The notes under the pieces are model-generated. The model worked only from the letters and a program-made list of their open reading frames with translations, was not told the origin of the DNA and did no database searches. Made by a program: the position numbers and the translations under genes. Positions 44,703-52,594 of a stretch of DNA of 64,000 nt are shown here, in pieces. Source of the DNA: Vibrio quintilis (GTDB lineage Bacteria; Pseudomonadota; Gammaproteobacteria; Enterobacterales; Vibrionaceae). Each line of letters begins with the position of its first letter. Position 1 is the first letter of the stretch. The stretch lies in assembly GCF_024529975.1 (NCBI RefSeq), contig NZ_AP024898.1, positions 1,302,001 to 1,366,000 on the forward strand. The letters are read 5' to 3'.

Positions 44703-46868
44703 TTACTGTTTTGCACAACCGCGCCGCCAGTAATGATACTTCTCCAGCCATGACAGAATTCGTTCCGGCGCATGGGCCCGTTTCCATTCCCCGGCAGCAT
44801 ATTTATTCGCTTCAGCCCAGGTCGGATAGGCGTGAATCGTGCCTAATATTTTATTCAGGCCGAGGCCATGCTTCATCGCCAGGACAAACTCTGCCATCAG
44901 GTCTCCGCCATGCTCCCCGACAATGGTGACACCGAGAATGCGGTCTTTTCCCGGCTCTGTCAGCACTTTCACAAACCCGTGTCGCTCGCTCTCTGCAATC
45001 GCACGGTCTAAATCATCCAGCCCGAACCGGGTGACTTCATAAGCGATGCCGGTTTCGCGGGCTTCCTGCTCATTGAGCCCGACCCGGGCAACTTCTGGCT
45101 CAACAAACGTGGTCCACGGGATCACCCGGTAATCGACTTTGAACTTTTTGAACTGACCAAACAGCGCATTCACCGCAGCATACCAGGCCTGATGTGCCGC
45201 AGTATGCGTAAACTGATAAGGCCCGGCCACATCACCGGCCGCAAAAATATTCGGGTACAGGGTTTCCAGATAATCATTGGTGACAATGGTTCGTTCAGTC
45301 TCTATTCCCAGTGTTTCGAGCCCGAATCCCTCCAGCCGTGCCACCCGGCCGACCGCACACAGTAATTCGTCAAACTCGATCGCTTTCTCTCCGTTTCCGG
45401 CACTGACGATCAGGCGTTTCGTTGCCCCGTTTTGTTCACAGCGCAGCGCCTGATGTCCGGTTAACATGGTGACGCCATCCGCTTCCAGCGATGCTGTCAC
45501 CAGTGCCGAAACCTCTTCATCTTCGCGGACCATAATGCGCGGCGCCATTTCAACCTGCGTGACCTGTGAACCGAGCCGGGCAAAGCTCTGTGCCAGTTCA
45601 CAACCGATCGGACCACCGCCCAGTACCACCAGCCGCTCCGGTGCCTGATCCCGTTCGGCAAATGCGTCCCATAAGGTATCACTGGTGACATACCCCACAT
45701 CATCAATGCCGGGTAGGGGCGGCACAAACGGGCGCGCCCCGGTTGCAAGGACAGTCGCCCGGCCCGTCAGCCGCTGAACTTCTCCGTCATGACGCTTAAT
45801 CTCAACCGTCCACGGATCAATCAGCCGGGCGTAACCTTCAATCACTTCCACGCCGAGTTTGGTATAACGTTCAATACTGTCATGCGGCTCAACCGCCCGG
45901 ATCACCTCATGCACCCGCGCCATCACCCGGCGAAAAGAGAAGACAGGTTCACCACTTTCCAGCCCGTAACGTTCCGCATGACGCATCTGTTGCGCCACTT
46001 TGGCACTTTTAATCAGCGCCTTACTCGGCACACAACCGTAATTCAGGCAATCGCCGCCCATTTTATGCGCTTCTACCAGCGTCACTTTCGCTTTCACAGC
46101 CGCAGCGATATAAGCAGTCACCAGCCCACCGGCACCCGCACCAATCACAATCAGATTGCGGTCAAAGTGTTTGGGTTTCGGATAGTTGGCATACACCCGG
46201 CGGGCATTGAGCATGGCCAGCACTTTCTTCGCCAGCAAAGGGAAAATACCCAGCAGAGCAAAAGAGAGCAACAACGCCGGAGACAGAATACCGGACAGGC
46301 TATCAAGCTGCGCCAGTTGCGTCCCGGCATTGACATATACAATCGTTCCGGCAAACATGCCTACCTGACTGACCCAGTAAAAAGTCACTGCCCGGATAGG
46401 TGTCAGCCCCATCAGCAGGTTGATCAGAAAGAAAGGAAAGACCGGCACCAAACGCAGGGTAAACAGATAAAATGCCCCATCTTTTTTAATCCCCTCATTC
46501 ATCGGTTTCAGACGGACACCAAAACGGCGCTGGACAACATCATGCAGCAGATAGCGGGATACCAGAAAAGCCAGCGTGGCACCGATCGTGCTGGCAAATG
46601 AAACAATGACTGTACCCCAGACCAGGCCAAATAACGCCCCGGCTGCCAGAGTCATCACAGCAGCGCCGGGTAAAGACAAAGCCGTGACCAACACATAAAT
46701 CAGCAGAAAAGTGCCGCCAACCAACACAGGCCGGGCCGCCCGCAATGACTCAAAGTCACTCAGGCCACTTTTCATTCCTTCCAGCGTTAACAGCTGATTG
46801 AGATCGAAGTAAAAAAATCCTGCAACCAGTGCAGCGATAACAACCAGTAGTAATCCTTTTTTCATCAC
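44703..46868 (-). CDS. DedA/TVP38-like membrane domain fused to a disulfide oxidoreductase
   Basis: 721 residues. The first 225 have five or six membrane segments in a TVP38/TMEM64 (SNARE-associated) fold. Residues 240-700 are a class I pyridine nucleotide-disulfide oxidoreductase: FAD motif LIVIGAGAGGLVTAYIA, redox pair GGDCLNYGCVPSKALI, NAD motif VVLGGGPIGCELAQ, and a C-terminal dimer domain with HAYPTWAEA. It lacks a mercuric-reductase C-terminal Cys pair. Position 45 bases after arsS suggests reduction of an oxidised arsenic or thiol intermediate, but that is inference. Confidence 0.85.
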   Translation of the reverse strand: MMKKGLLLVVIAALVAGFFYFDLNQLLTLEGMKSGLSDFESLRAARPVLVGGTFLLIYVLVTALSLPGAAVMTLAAGALFGLVWGTVIVSFASTIGATLAFLVSRYLLHDVVQRRFGVRLKPMNEGIKKDGAFYLFTLRLVPVFPFFLINLLMGLTPIRAVTFYWVSQVGMFAGTIVYVNAGTQLAQLDSLSGILSPALLLSFALLGIFPLLAKKVLAMLNARRVYANYPKPKHFDRNLIVIGAGAGGLVTAYIAAAVKAKVTLVEAHKMGGDCLNYGCVPSKALIKSAKVAQQMRHAERYGLESGEPVFSFRRVMARVHEVIRAVEPHDSIERYTKLGVEVIEGYARLIDPWTVEIKRHDGEVQRLTGRATVLATGARPFVPPLPGIDDVGYVTSDTLWDAFAERDQAPERLVVLGGGPIGCELAQSFARLGSQVTQVEMAPRIMVREDEEVSALVTASLEADGVTMLTGHQALRCEQNGATKRLIVSAGNGEKAIEFDELLCAVGRVARLEGFGLETLGIETERTIVTNDYLETLYPNIFAAGDVAGPYQFTHTAAHQAWYAAVNALFGQFKKFKVDYRVIPWTTFVEPEVARVGLNEQEARETGIAYEVTRFGLDDLDRAIAESERHGFVKVLTEPGKDRILGVTIVGEHGGDLMAEFVLAMKHGLGLNKILGTIHAYPTWAEANKYAAGEWKRAHAPERILSWLEKYHYWRRGCAKQ

Positions 46869-46913
46869 GCATCCCCGTGGGTCAAAGTTATTTTATCGGC
46901 CGGAAAATAAACA

Positions 46914-47870
46914 TTAATCAAGTGCACCGCCACAACTGCTGCCCTGCCCGGCCGTACAGCCAAAGCAGTGATCAGCCACGCAGACCTGATGACCATCGGG
47001 ATCAGTTTTGAGCAAATCCCGCAGATGAATACGGTGACGGCCGGACAGCGGTAAACCCAGCTGCTGATTGAAATCACAGTCATACAAATAACCCTGCCAG
47101 TCGACACTCACCAGTGAGCGACACATCAGACCCGCCAGATTCTCCTGTTGGTAGCTGTCCTTCAGCAGTTGCATGTAGTCATCGAACTGGCCTCTGGCGA
47201 CCAGAGAAGAGCCAAACCGCTTGATCGGCATATTGGTCAGGGCATAGAGCTGATTGAATTCAATATCGAAATGGTTGCGAAGCTCCCGCTTATAATCAGC
47301 TTCAAGGGCTTGTTGATTCGGCGGCAACACCGGCCCCTGCGGGTTATAAACCAGGTTCAGAATCAAACCACTGCCGGGTTTACCGTAACCCAGAGCATTG
47401 AGCTGCTTTAAACCGGCAATGCTTTTATCAAACACGCCTTTGCCCCGCTGTTTGTCCACATTTTCCAGTGAATAACACGGCAAAGAAGCAACAATTTCAA
47501 CCTGATGCTGCGCCAGAAACTCTGCCAGTCCTTCCTGTCCCGGTTCAAATAAAACCGTCAGATTACAACGGTCCATCACATGCACGCCTGCTGCTGTTGC
47601 TTCGCTGACCAGCTGCCGGAAACCGGGATGCAGCTCCGGCGCTCCCCCGGTTAAATCCAGCGTTTGGATCTGCCGGGCAGACAACACAGATAACACCAGC
47701 GCCATCGTTTCCTCTGTCATCATCTCGGTCCGGGTCGGACCGGCATTGACATGGCAATGGCGGCAACTCTGATTACATTTGTAACCCAGATTAACCTGCA
47801 GGGTCTCCAGAGGTTTTCGACGGATGGCTGGAAAATCGGTCACTTCCAGCAGGGGTAACATGGCTATCAT
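46914..47870 (-). CDS. arsS: Radical SAM arsenosugar-biosynthesis protein ArsS
   Basis: About 318 residues from the ATG at 47870, with GGAG six bases upstream. The radical SAM cluster is CNQSCRHCHV, and LDLTGGAPELHP follows as in the family. The C-terminal domain ends CFGCTAGQGSSCGGALD; in some homologues one of these cysteines is selenocysteine, and here it is Cys. ArsS transfers a 5'-deoxyadenosyl group to dimethylarsinous acid. It heads the operon with the glycosyltransferases and ArsM. Confidence 0.9.
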   Translation of the reverse strand: MIAMLPLLEVTDFPAIRRKPLETLQVNLGYKCNQSCRHCHVNAGPTRTEMMTEETMALVLSVLSARQIQTLDLTGGAPELHPGFRQLVSEATAAGVHVMDRCNLTVLFEPGQEGLAEFLAQHQVEIVASLPCYSLENVDKQRGKGVFDKSIAGLKQLNALGYGKPGSGLILNLVYNPQGPVLPPNQQALEADYKRELRNHFDIEFNQLYALTNMPIKRFGSSLVARGQFDDYMQLLKDSYQQENLAGLMCRSLVSVDWQGYLYDCDFNQQLGLPLSGRHRIHLRDLLKTDPDGHQVCVADHCFGCTAGQGSSCGGALD

Positions 47871-47989
47871 AAGGAACTCCGCTTTCAACACAAAATCAGT
47901 CAGTTTGTTGTTTTGGTCGCAGTAACGCCCATAATTCTTACAGCGAAACAGAAAATAAATTGCAGAAGTCAGTTTCAGCAAGATTGCCG

Positions 47990-48330
47990 TGCCTGTCCCT
48001 GGAAGATTCACCTGTCCTCACAAGCAACATCAGCGAAATGCAGTGCCTGTCCTCACAAAACCAGCTCACAGGAAGAGCCCCCTTTTGAGGCGTCTGTCCC
48101 CGTAAACGTCCCGTAAAATCCTTTCAGATCACCCGCTGTTCGTTTTCCGGCGAATCCCGGACAGGCGTCATGATGAAAAAACCGACGCTCTCACTTAGTG
48201 TGGTTCAAAATAGATATGTTGCCACTTTCATAGCAATAATGAGCCGCTGGTAAAGACGACTGTCCTCATAAGCATCATAAGCAGTCCTCATAAGCAAAGT
48301 GGTAAAAGTGCCTGTCCCCGTAAGCGCCCG
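47990..48330. repeat. Interspersed GTGCCTGTCC motif repeats in the arsS-phosphorylase gap
   Basis: At least seven variants occur: GTGCCTGTCCCTGGAAG, CCTGTCCTCACAAGC, GTGCCTGTCCTCACAAAAC, GTCTGTCCCCGTAAACG, CTGTCCTCATAAGC, CAGTCCTCATAAGC and GTGCCTGTCCCCGTAAGC. All point the same way. The 590-base gap between the divergent genes otherwise contains no coding frame. Regulatory meaning unknown. Confidence 0.7.
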
Positions 48331-48460
48331 AGCGCGAAAGTGCTTCATTGGCGCATATGAGTATCCACGCTTACACTCAAAGAAATATGCATTTCAACTG
48401 TAATGAAAAGCATTCCGGTGACGACTAACCTGATATCACAGGTACGGAGGACAAGATCTG

Positions 48461-49321
48461 ATGACACAAATAAAAATCGGCATTATTGGCGGCAGCGGGC
48501 TTTACCAGATGAACGGGCTGGAAAATGCTACAGAACAAGCCATAACAACCCCCTATGGTGACCCTTCAGATAAAATTTTAACCGGTACACTGGCAGGTGT
48601 TCCGGTTGCTTTTCTGGCCCGCCACGGCCGCGGGCACCGGCTACTGCCCGGAGAAGTGCCCTATCAGGCCAATATTCATGCCCTCAAGCAACTGGGAGTG
48701 AAATATCTGCTCTCTTTTTCAGCCGTAGGTTCATTGCAGGAAGAGATGGCACCACTGGATCTGGTGATTCCGGATCAATACATAGATTTAACGAAGAAAA
48801 GAACCAGTACATTCTTTGGTGACGGTGTTGTCGCCCATGTATCGATGGCTCAACCTGTGTGTCCGGATCTGGCTGAATTACTGGGTCAGGCGGTTGAAGT
48901 CGCGGCACCGGAAGCCAGATGTCATCACAAAGGGACTTATCTGTGTATGGAAGGCCCGCAGTTTTCCAGCCTTGCGGAATCCCGCTGGTATCGTTCGATG
49001 AATGCCAGTGTGATCGGGATGACCAATATGCCGGAAGCCAAACTGGCTCTGGAAGCACAGATGGCGTATGCATCGCTGGCGATGGTGACTGATTACGACT
49101 GCTGGCACCCGCGTGAGGCCAATGTCACCACAGACATTGCCATCGCCAATCTGATGAAAAATGCCGAACGGGCCCAAACCATTGCCGCAAAAGCAATTGC
49201 GCTGATAGAGGAACGCCAGCCGGAATCCGCTGCCCACTCGGCCCTGAAACATGCTCTGGTGACACCGTCAGATATGATGACGGCGGATAAGAAGCAACTG
49301 GTTGAGTTGCTGATGGCGTAA
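48461..49321 (+). CDS. MTA/purine nucleoside phosphorylase
   Basis: 286 residues with a GGAGGA ribosome site. Motifs GIIGGSGLYQM, LARHGRGHRL (phosphate), SFSAVGSL and MEGPQFSSLAESRWYR, then IGMTNMPEA and the TDYDCW base site, place it in the PNP/MTAP family 2. It is divergent from arsS. In arsenosugar clusters such an enzyme is thought to remove adenine from the deoxyadenosyl-arsenical. Ordinary methylthioadenosine salvage is the alternative. Confidence 0.88.
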   Translation: MTQIKIGIIGGSGLYQMNGLENATEQAITTPYGDPSDKILTGTLAGVPVAFLARHGRGHRLLPGEVPYQANIHALKQLGVKYLLSFSAVGSLQEEMAPLDLVIPDQYIDLTKKRTSTFFGDGVVAHVSMAQPVCPDLAELLGQAVEVAAPEARCHHKGTYLCMEGPQFSSLAESRWYRSMNASVIGMTNMPEAKLALEAQMAYASLAMVTDYDCWHPREANVTTDIAIANLMKNAERAQTIAAKAIALIEERQPESAAHSALKHALVTPSDMMTADKKQLVELLMA

Positions 49322-49374
49322 TTGACTCATGTTCTGATTTTGATAAAAAAATCATGAGGATGTACAAAGATAAT

Positions 49375-49405
49375 AACCCCGACAGCCATGACTGCCGGGG
49401 TTTTG
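49375..49405. terminator. Bidirectional Rho-independent terminator
   Basis: An 11-bp stem with one mismatch (49375-49385 with 49392-49402) closes a six-base loop and ends in TTTT. It lies between the convergent phosphorylase and TonB-receptor genes and can serve both. Confidence 0.85.
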
Positions 49406-49422
49406 TATGATATATCAGCCGG

Positions 49423-51477
49423 TCACATCCGGTAGGTCAGGTTCAGACCAAAGGTCCGGGTCTGCCCGACAGATGCTCTGGTGCTCTGCTTCATGTAGAT
49501 AATATCTTCATCGGTCAGGTTGGTCACATAACCGTCAATGGTCAAATCACCCATGATGTACCGGATTTGGGCATTCACGGTCACGTAATCATCCACTTTC
49601 AGGTCAGCTGTATTTTCCAGATCAGAGTAAGAACTTCCGACATACACAACATCACTGCCAAATGAGAAATTATCGGTGACATAGTGGGTAAACCCGGCAG
49701 AAAGATTGCTGTGTGGTGCATTCGGCAGTTCATTACCAGCCGTCGATACATCATCTTTATCCACTTTCGACCGCATCAGACCCACAGAACCATGCAGTTG
49801 CAGCGCACTGGTTGCCCACAGGCTGCCTTCCAGCTCAACGCCGTACGTGTGTGAGTCTTCAATGTTATCGATATACGCCGACTGTACAAATGCCTGATAG
49901 CCGGAGTAATCGTTATAGAACAGGCTGGTTGTCAGCTCCGCATCGTCAAAGCTGGTTTTCAGCCCGGCTTCATAAGCAATCACGGTTTCCTGATCGTAGG
50001 TATAGTACGCGAACGTATCCCAGTTAACCGAAGCACTACCGGCATTATAGCCTTTGCGGACCGACGCACTGAGCACCATATCGTCATTCAGGTCATAAAC
50101 AATCCCGGCTTTCGGCAGGAAAATATCCTTACTGGTATCCTGCGCATAATCATCATCCCGCCATGAAAAATCGAGTGAACGCTTAATTTTTTCATTCTCA
50201 AACCGCATTCCGCCGATCAGTTTCAGATCAGAACGAACGGCGTAAGTACCTTCACTGTACAGCGCCGACGTAGTGATTTCATTCGGGCCACCAAATGCTG
50301 TGCCAACCTGCAGGTTCGTTTTTTCTTTGGACCAGAAAAGCCCTGTCACACCGGAGAAAGCGGAATCATCAGACTGAAACAACAACCGGTTTTCAAACAC
50401 CATATGATCTTTATCGGAAGTCACCACCATGCTGTTCGGATACTGTTCAAACTCAACATCAGTGACCAGATAACTAAAGTGGAATGCATTGGTCAGCCCT
50501 GAGGTCAGAGCATAATCAATATCCGCAGCAACTGACTCAACATCAGAGTCCTGCAAACGGATATTTTTCCGGCCGGCCTGACTGAGCGTCATGGTATGGG
50601 ACGTATATCCGGTTTCGCTGTCATTAGCCCAATTGAGATATTCGCCTTCATAAACCTGACGGGTCAGCATCAGTTTTGCTTTCAGCTCCGGTAATGCCGC
50701 TGGTTCCCAGAGAAATTTCATCCGGGCATTGACGTTTTTGGCATCATCCACATCCGGCCCGTTATCCAATTCGGAACCTGCCTGCTTATAATTCATCCAG
50801 CCTTCGCCTTTACGGCCATCCAGTGCCAGACGAAATGCCAGTTCATCATCAATCAGTGGTCCGGAAACCATCACGGCCACATTATTCCTGACGTTATCGT
50901 TTTTGTAGCGCTCCATCCCCAGACGAACCGCACTTTCCCACATATACGTTGGCTCATTGGTGGATAAAACCAGCGCGCCACCAATCGCATTCGTTCCCTG
51001 AGTCGTTGACTGCGGGCCACGCAACACTTCGACCTGTTTTACATCCCATAATTTGCTTGGCGTAAAACTATAGCCGGACCATGACTGTGTCACGCCATCA
51101 ACAATGGTTGAAATCCGGGCCCGTGAACCACTGTAAAATGCGTAACCACCCAGTGCGGCGCCCGTTCCGCTGATACCACGGATACTGATCGCGCCAAAGC
51201 CACCACTGACCACATTCGGGATACGGGTTGCCAGATCATTCGCACTGGTCTCACGGCCATTTTCAAACTGATCGGCAGTAATTACGGAAACAGCCGAAGA
51301 GGTATCGTTAATATTCTTGGTGATTTTTTCTCCAACCACGGTAACCACCGGCTGTTCCATGTCAGCAGGAGATTCAGCCAGCGCCACTGCCGGTGCCAAT
51401 GTTCCTGCATGCCCTAAAATGACAGCAATACGCCAGTTCAGATATTTTCTTCTTGTCGAAGGTTTGACAGGGTTCAT
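49423..51477 (-). CDS. TonB-dependent siderophore receptor 1
   Basis: 684 residues with AAGGA before the ATG. A signal peptide ends near ALAES, a TonB box-like PVVTVVGE follows, then a plug domain (VEVLRGPQSTTQGTNAIGGA) and a 22-strand barrel ending in the expected aromatic-rich LNLTYRM. It resembles the second receptor at 56099 along the plug (LWDVKQ-EV--GPQS), so the two are paralogues. A Fur box lies 80 bases upstream. Confidence 0.9.
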   Translation of the reverse strand: MNPVKPSTRRKYLNWRIAVILGHAGTLAPAVALAESPADMEQPVVTVVGEKITKNINDTSSAVSVITADQFENGRETSANDLATRIPNVVSGGFGAISIRGISGTGAALGGYAFYSGSRARISTIVDGVTQSWSGYSFTPSKLWDVKQVEVLRGPQSTTQGTNAIGGALVLSTNEPTYMWESAVRLGMERYKNDNVRNNVAVMVSGPLIDDELAFRLALDGRKGEGWMNYKQAGSELDNGPDVDDAKNVNARMKFLWEPAALPELKAKLMLTRQVYEGEYLNWANDSETGYTSHTMTLSQAGRKNIRLQDSDVESVAADIDYALTSGLTNAFHFSYLVTDVEFEQYPNSMVVTSDKDHMVFENRLLFQSDDSAFSGVTGLFWSKEKTNLQVGTAFGGPNEITTSALYSEGTYAVRSDLKLIGGMRFENEKIKRSLDFSWRDDDYAQDTSKDIFLPKAGIVYDLNDDMVLSASVRKGYNAGSASVNWDTFAYYTYDQETVIAYEAGLKTSFDDAELTTSLFYNDYSGYQAFVQSAYIDNIEDSHTYGVELEGSLWATSALQLHGSVGLMRSKVDKDDVSTAGNELPNAPHSNLSAGFTHYVTDNFSFGSDVVYVGSSYSDLENTADLKVDDYVTVNAQIRYIMGDLTIDGYVTNLTDEDIIYMKQSTRASVGQTRTFGLNLTYRM

Positions 51478-51556
51478 CCTATATCCTTTAAAACGTTAAA
51501 TGTTCAGAACAGACTCCATCACATTCCAGGTGTAATTTATTATTTTGAATAAAAAT

Positions 51557-51575
51557 TATAATAATTATCATTTTT
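51557..51575. promoter_or_regulatory. Fur box upstream of receptor 1
   Basis: On the minus strand AAAAATGATAATTATTATA matches 15 of 19 positions of the Fur consensus. It lies 80 bases before the receptor start, in an AT-rich promoter region. Confidence 0.75.
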
Positions 51576-51677
51576 AATTATAATTTTAACTATACTACCA
51601 CAGTTAATCCTGAAATTATCAATAAAAACAAACCGGGAAATCCATACGGGGAAAATCAAAGTGAAGGAGAGACAGTA

Positions 51678-51702
51678 ATGATCTGAGCCAGAGTCAGATC
51701 AT
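51678..51702. terminator. Possible terminator hairpin
   Basis: A perfect 9-bp stem (ATGATCTGA with TCAGATCAT) around seven bases, 65 bases past the stop of the ABC ATPase gene. No T tract follows on the minus strand, so termination may be weak or Rho-assisted. Confidence 0.4.
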
Positions 51703-51766
51703 ACTGCCCGGAAGAAAAAACAGAGGAGAAACACAAATTATTGTGCAGGAACGTACAGACAGCCAT

Positions 51767-52579
51767 TCAGCTGCCTTTCGGAATCACCATCGGCGTCCCA
51801 CTGACCGGATCATCAATAATCAGACTGTTCAGGCCGAAAACCTGCCGGATTAAATCCTCTGTCACCAGAGCTGCCGGTTCACCGTGAGCAATCACCTCGC
51901 CGCCTTTCACCGCAATTAAATGGTCAGCATAGCGGCAGGCATGATTCAGGTCATGCAACACCGCGATCACCGTATGACCAGATTCCCGGTTCAGCTGACG
52001 AAACAGATCCAGCAAATCTATCTGATGAGCGATATCGAGATAAGTCGTTGGCTCATCCAGCAAAATTACCGGCGTTTGCTGCGCCAGTACCATCGCAATC
52101 CAGACCCGCTGACGCTGCCCGCCGGAGAGCTGATCGACCATTTGATGAGCCAGTTCAGTCACACCGGTGACCGCCATCGCACGGGCAACGGCCTGTTCAT
52201 CGTCTTCAGTCCACTGACGAAACGTGTTCTGATGCGGATAACGCCCTCTGGCAACCAGATCAGCGACTTTGATTCCTTCCGGCACAAGGGCACTCTGGGG
52301 CAGCAGCCCCAGTGTTTTTGCCACATCACGGGTCGGCCGGGTATGAATATCTTTACCGTCAAGAAAAACCGTGCCGGCTTTCGGTTTCAGCAGACGACAC
52401 AGGCTTTTCAGCAAAGTCGATTTTCCGCAACCATTGGGGCCGACAATCACGGTAAATTTTCCGTCCGGAATATCAATTGTCAGATCCCGGCAGACCTCGT
52501 GTCCTTCATACCCCAGGGTTAAACGCTGACCACGCAGACGCGACGGTTGCTCATCCATCATGCTCTCTGTGACTGCCAC
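51767..52579 (-). CDS. Ferric-siderophore ABC transporter ATPase (FepC type)
   Basis: 270 residues, starting at a GTG with AGGAG eight bases upstream, or at the ATGs seven or eight codons on. Walker A is VGPNGCGKST, signature LSGGQRQRVWIAM, Walker B VILLDEPTTYLD, and the H-loop is VLHDLNHACRYAD. It powers the FepD/FepG-type permeases encoded 6-8 kb away on the same strand. It follows the NRPS gene by 15 bases. Confidence 0.93.
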   Translation of the reverse strand: MAVTESMMDEQPSRLRGQRLTLGYEGHEVCRDLTIDIPDGKFTVIVGPNGCGKSTLLKSLCRLLKPKAGTVFLDGKDIHTRPTRDVAKTLGLLPQSALVPEGIKVADLVARGRYPHQNTFRQWTEDDEQAVARAMAVTGVTELAHQMVDQLSGGQRQRVWIAMVLAQQTPVILLDEPTTYLDIAHQIDLLDLFRQLNRESGHTVIAVLHDLNHACRYADHLIAVKGGEVIAHGEPAALVTEDLIRQVFGLNSLIIDDPVSGTPMVIPKGS

Positions 52580-52594
52580 ATAATTCTCCTGTTG

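Noticed and set aside
44588..44800. 71-codon N-terminal extension of the glycosyltransferase
   Set aside because: Built from the GTCCC-type repeats and overlapping the preceding gene's end. The ATG at 44587 begins the conserved domain.
45789..46601. 270-codon forward frame opposite the DedA/reductase fusion
   Set aside because: It is antisense to a well-supported gene, rich in His, Gln and Arg as expected of such shadows, and has no ribosome site.
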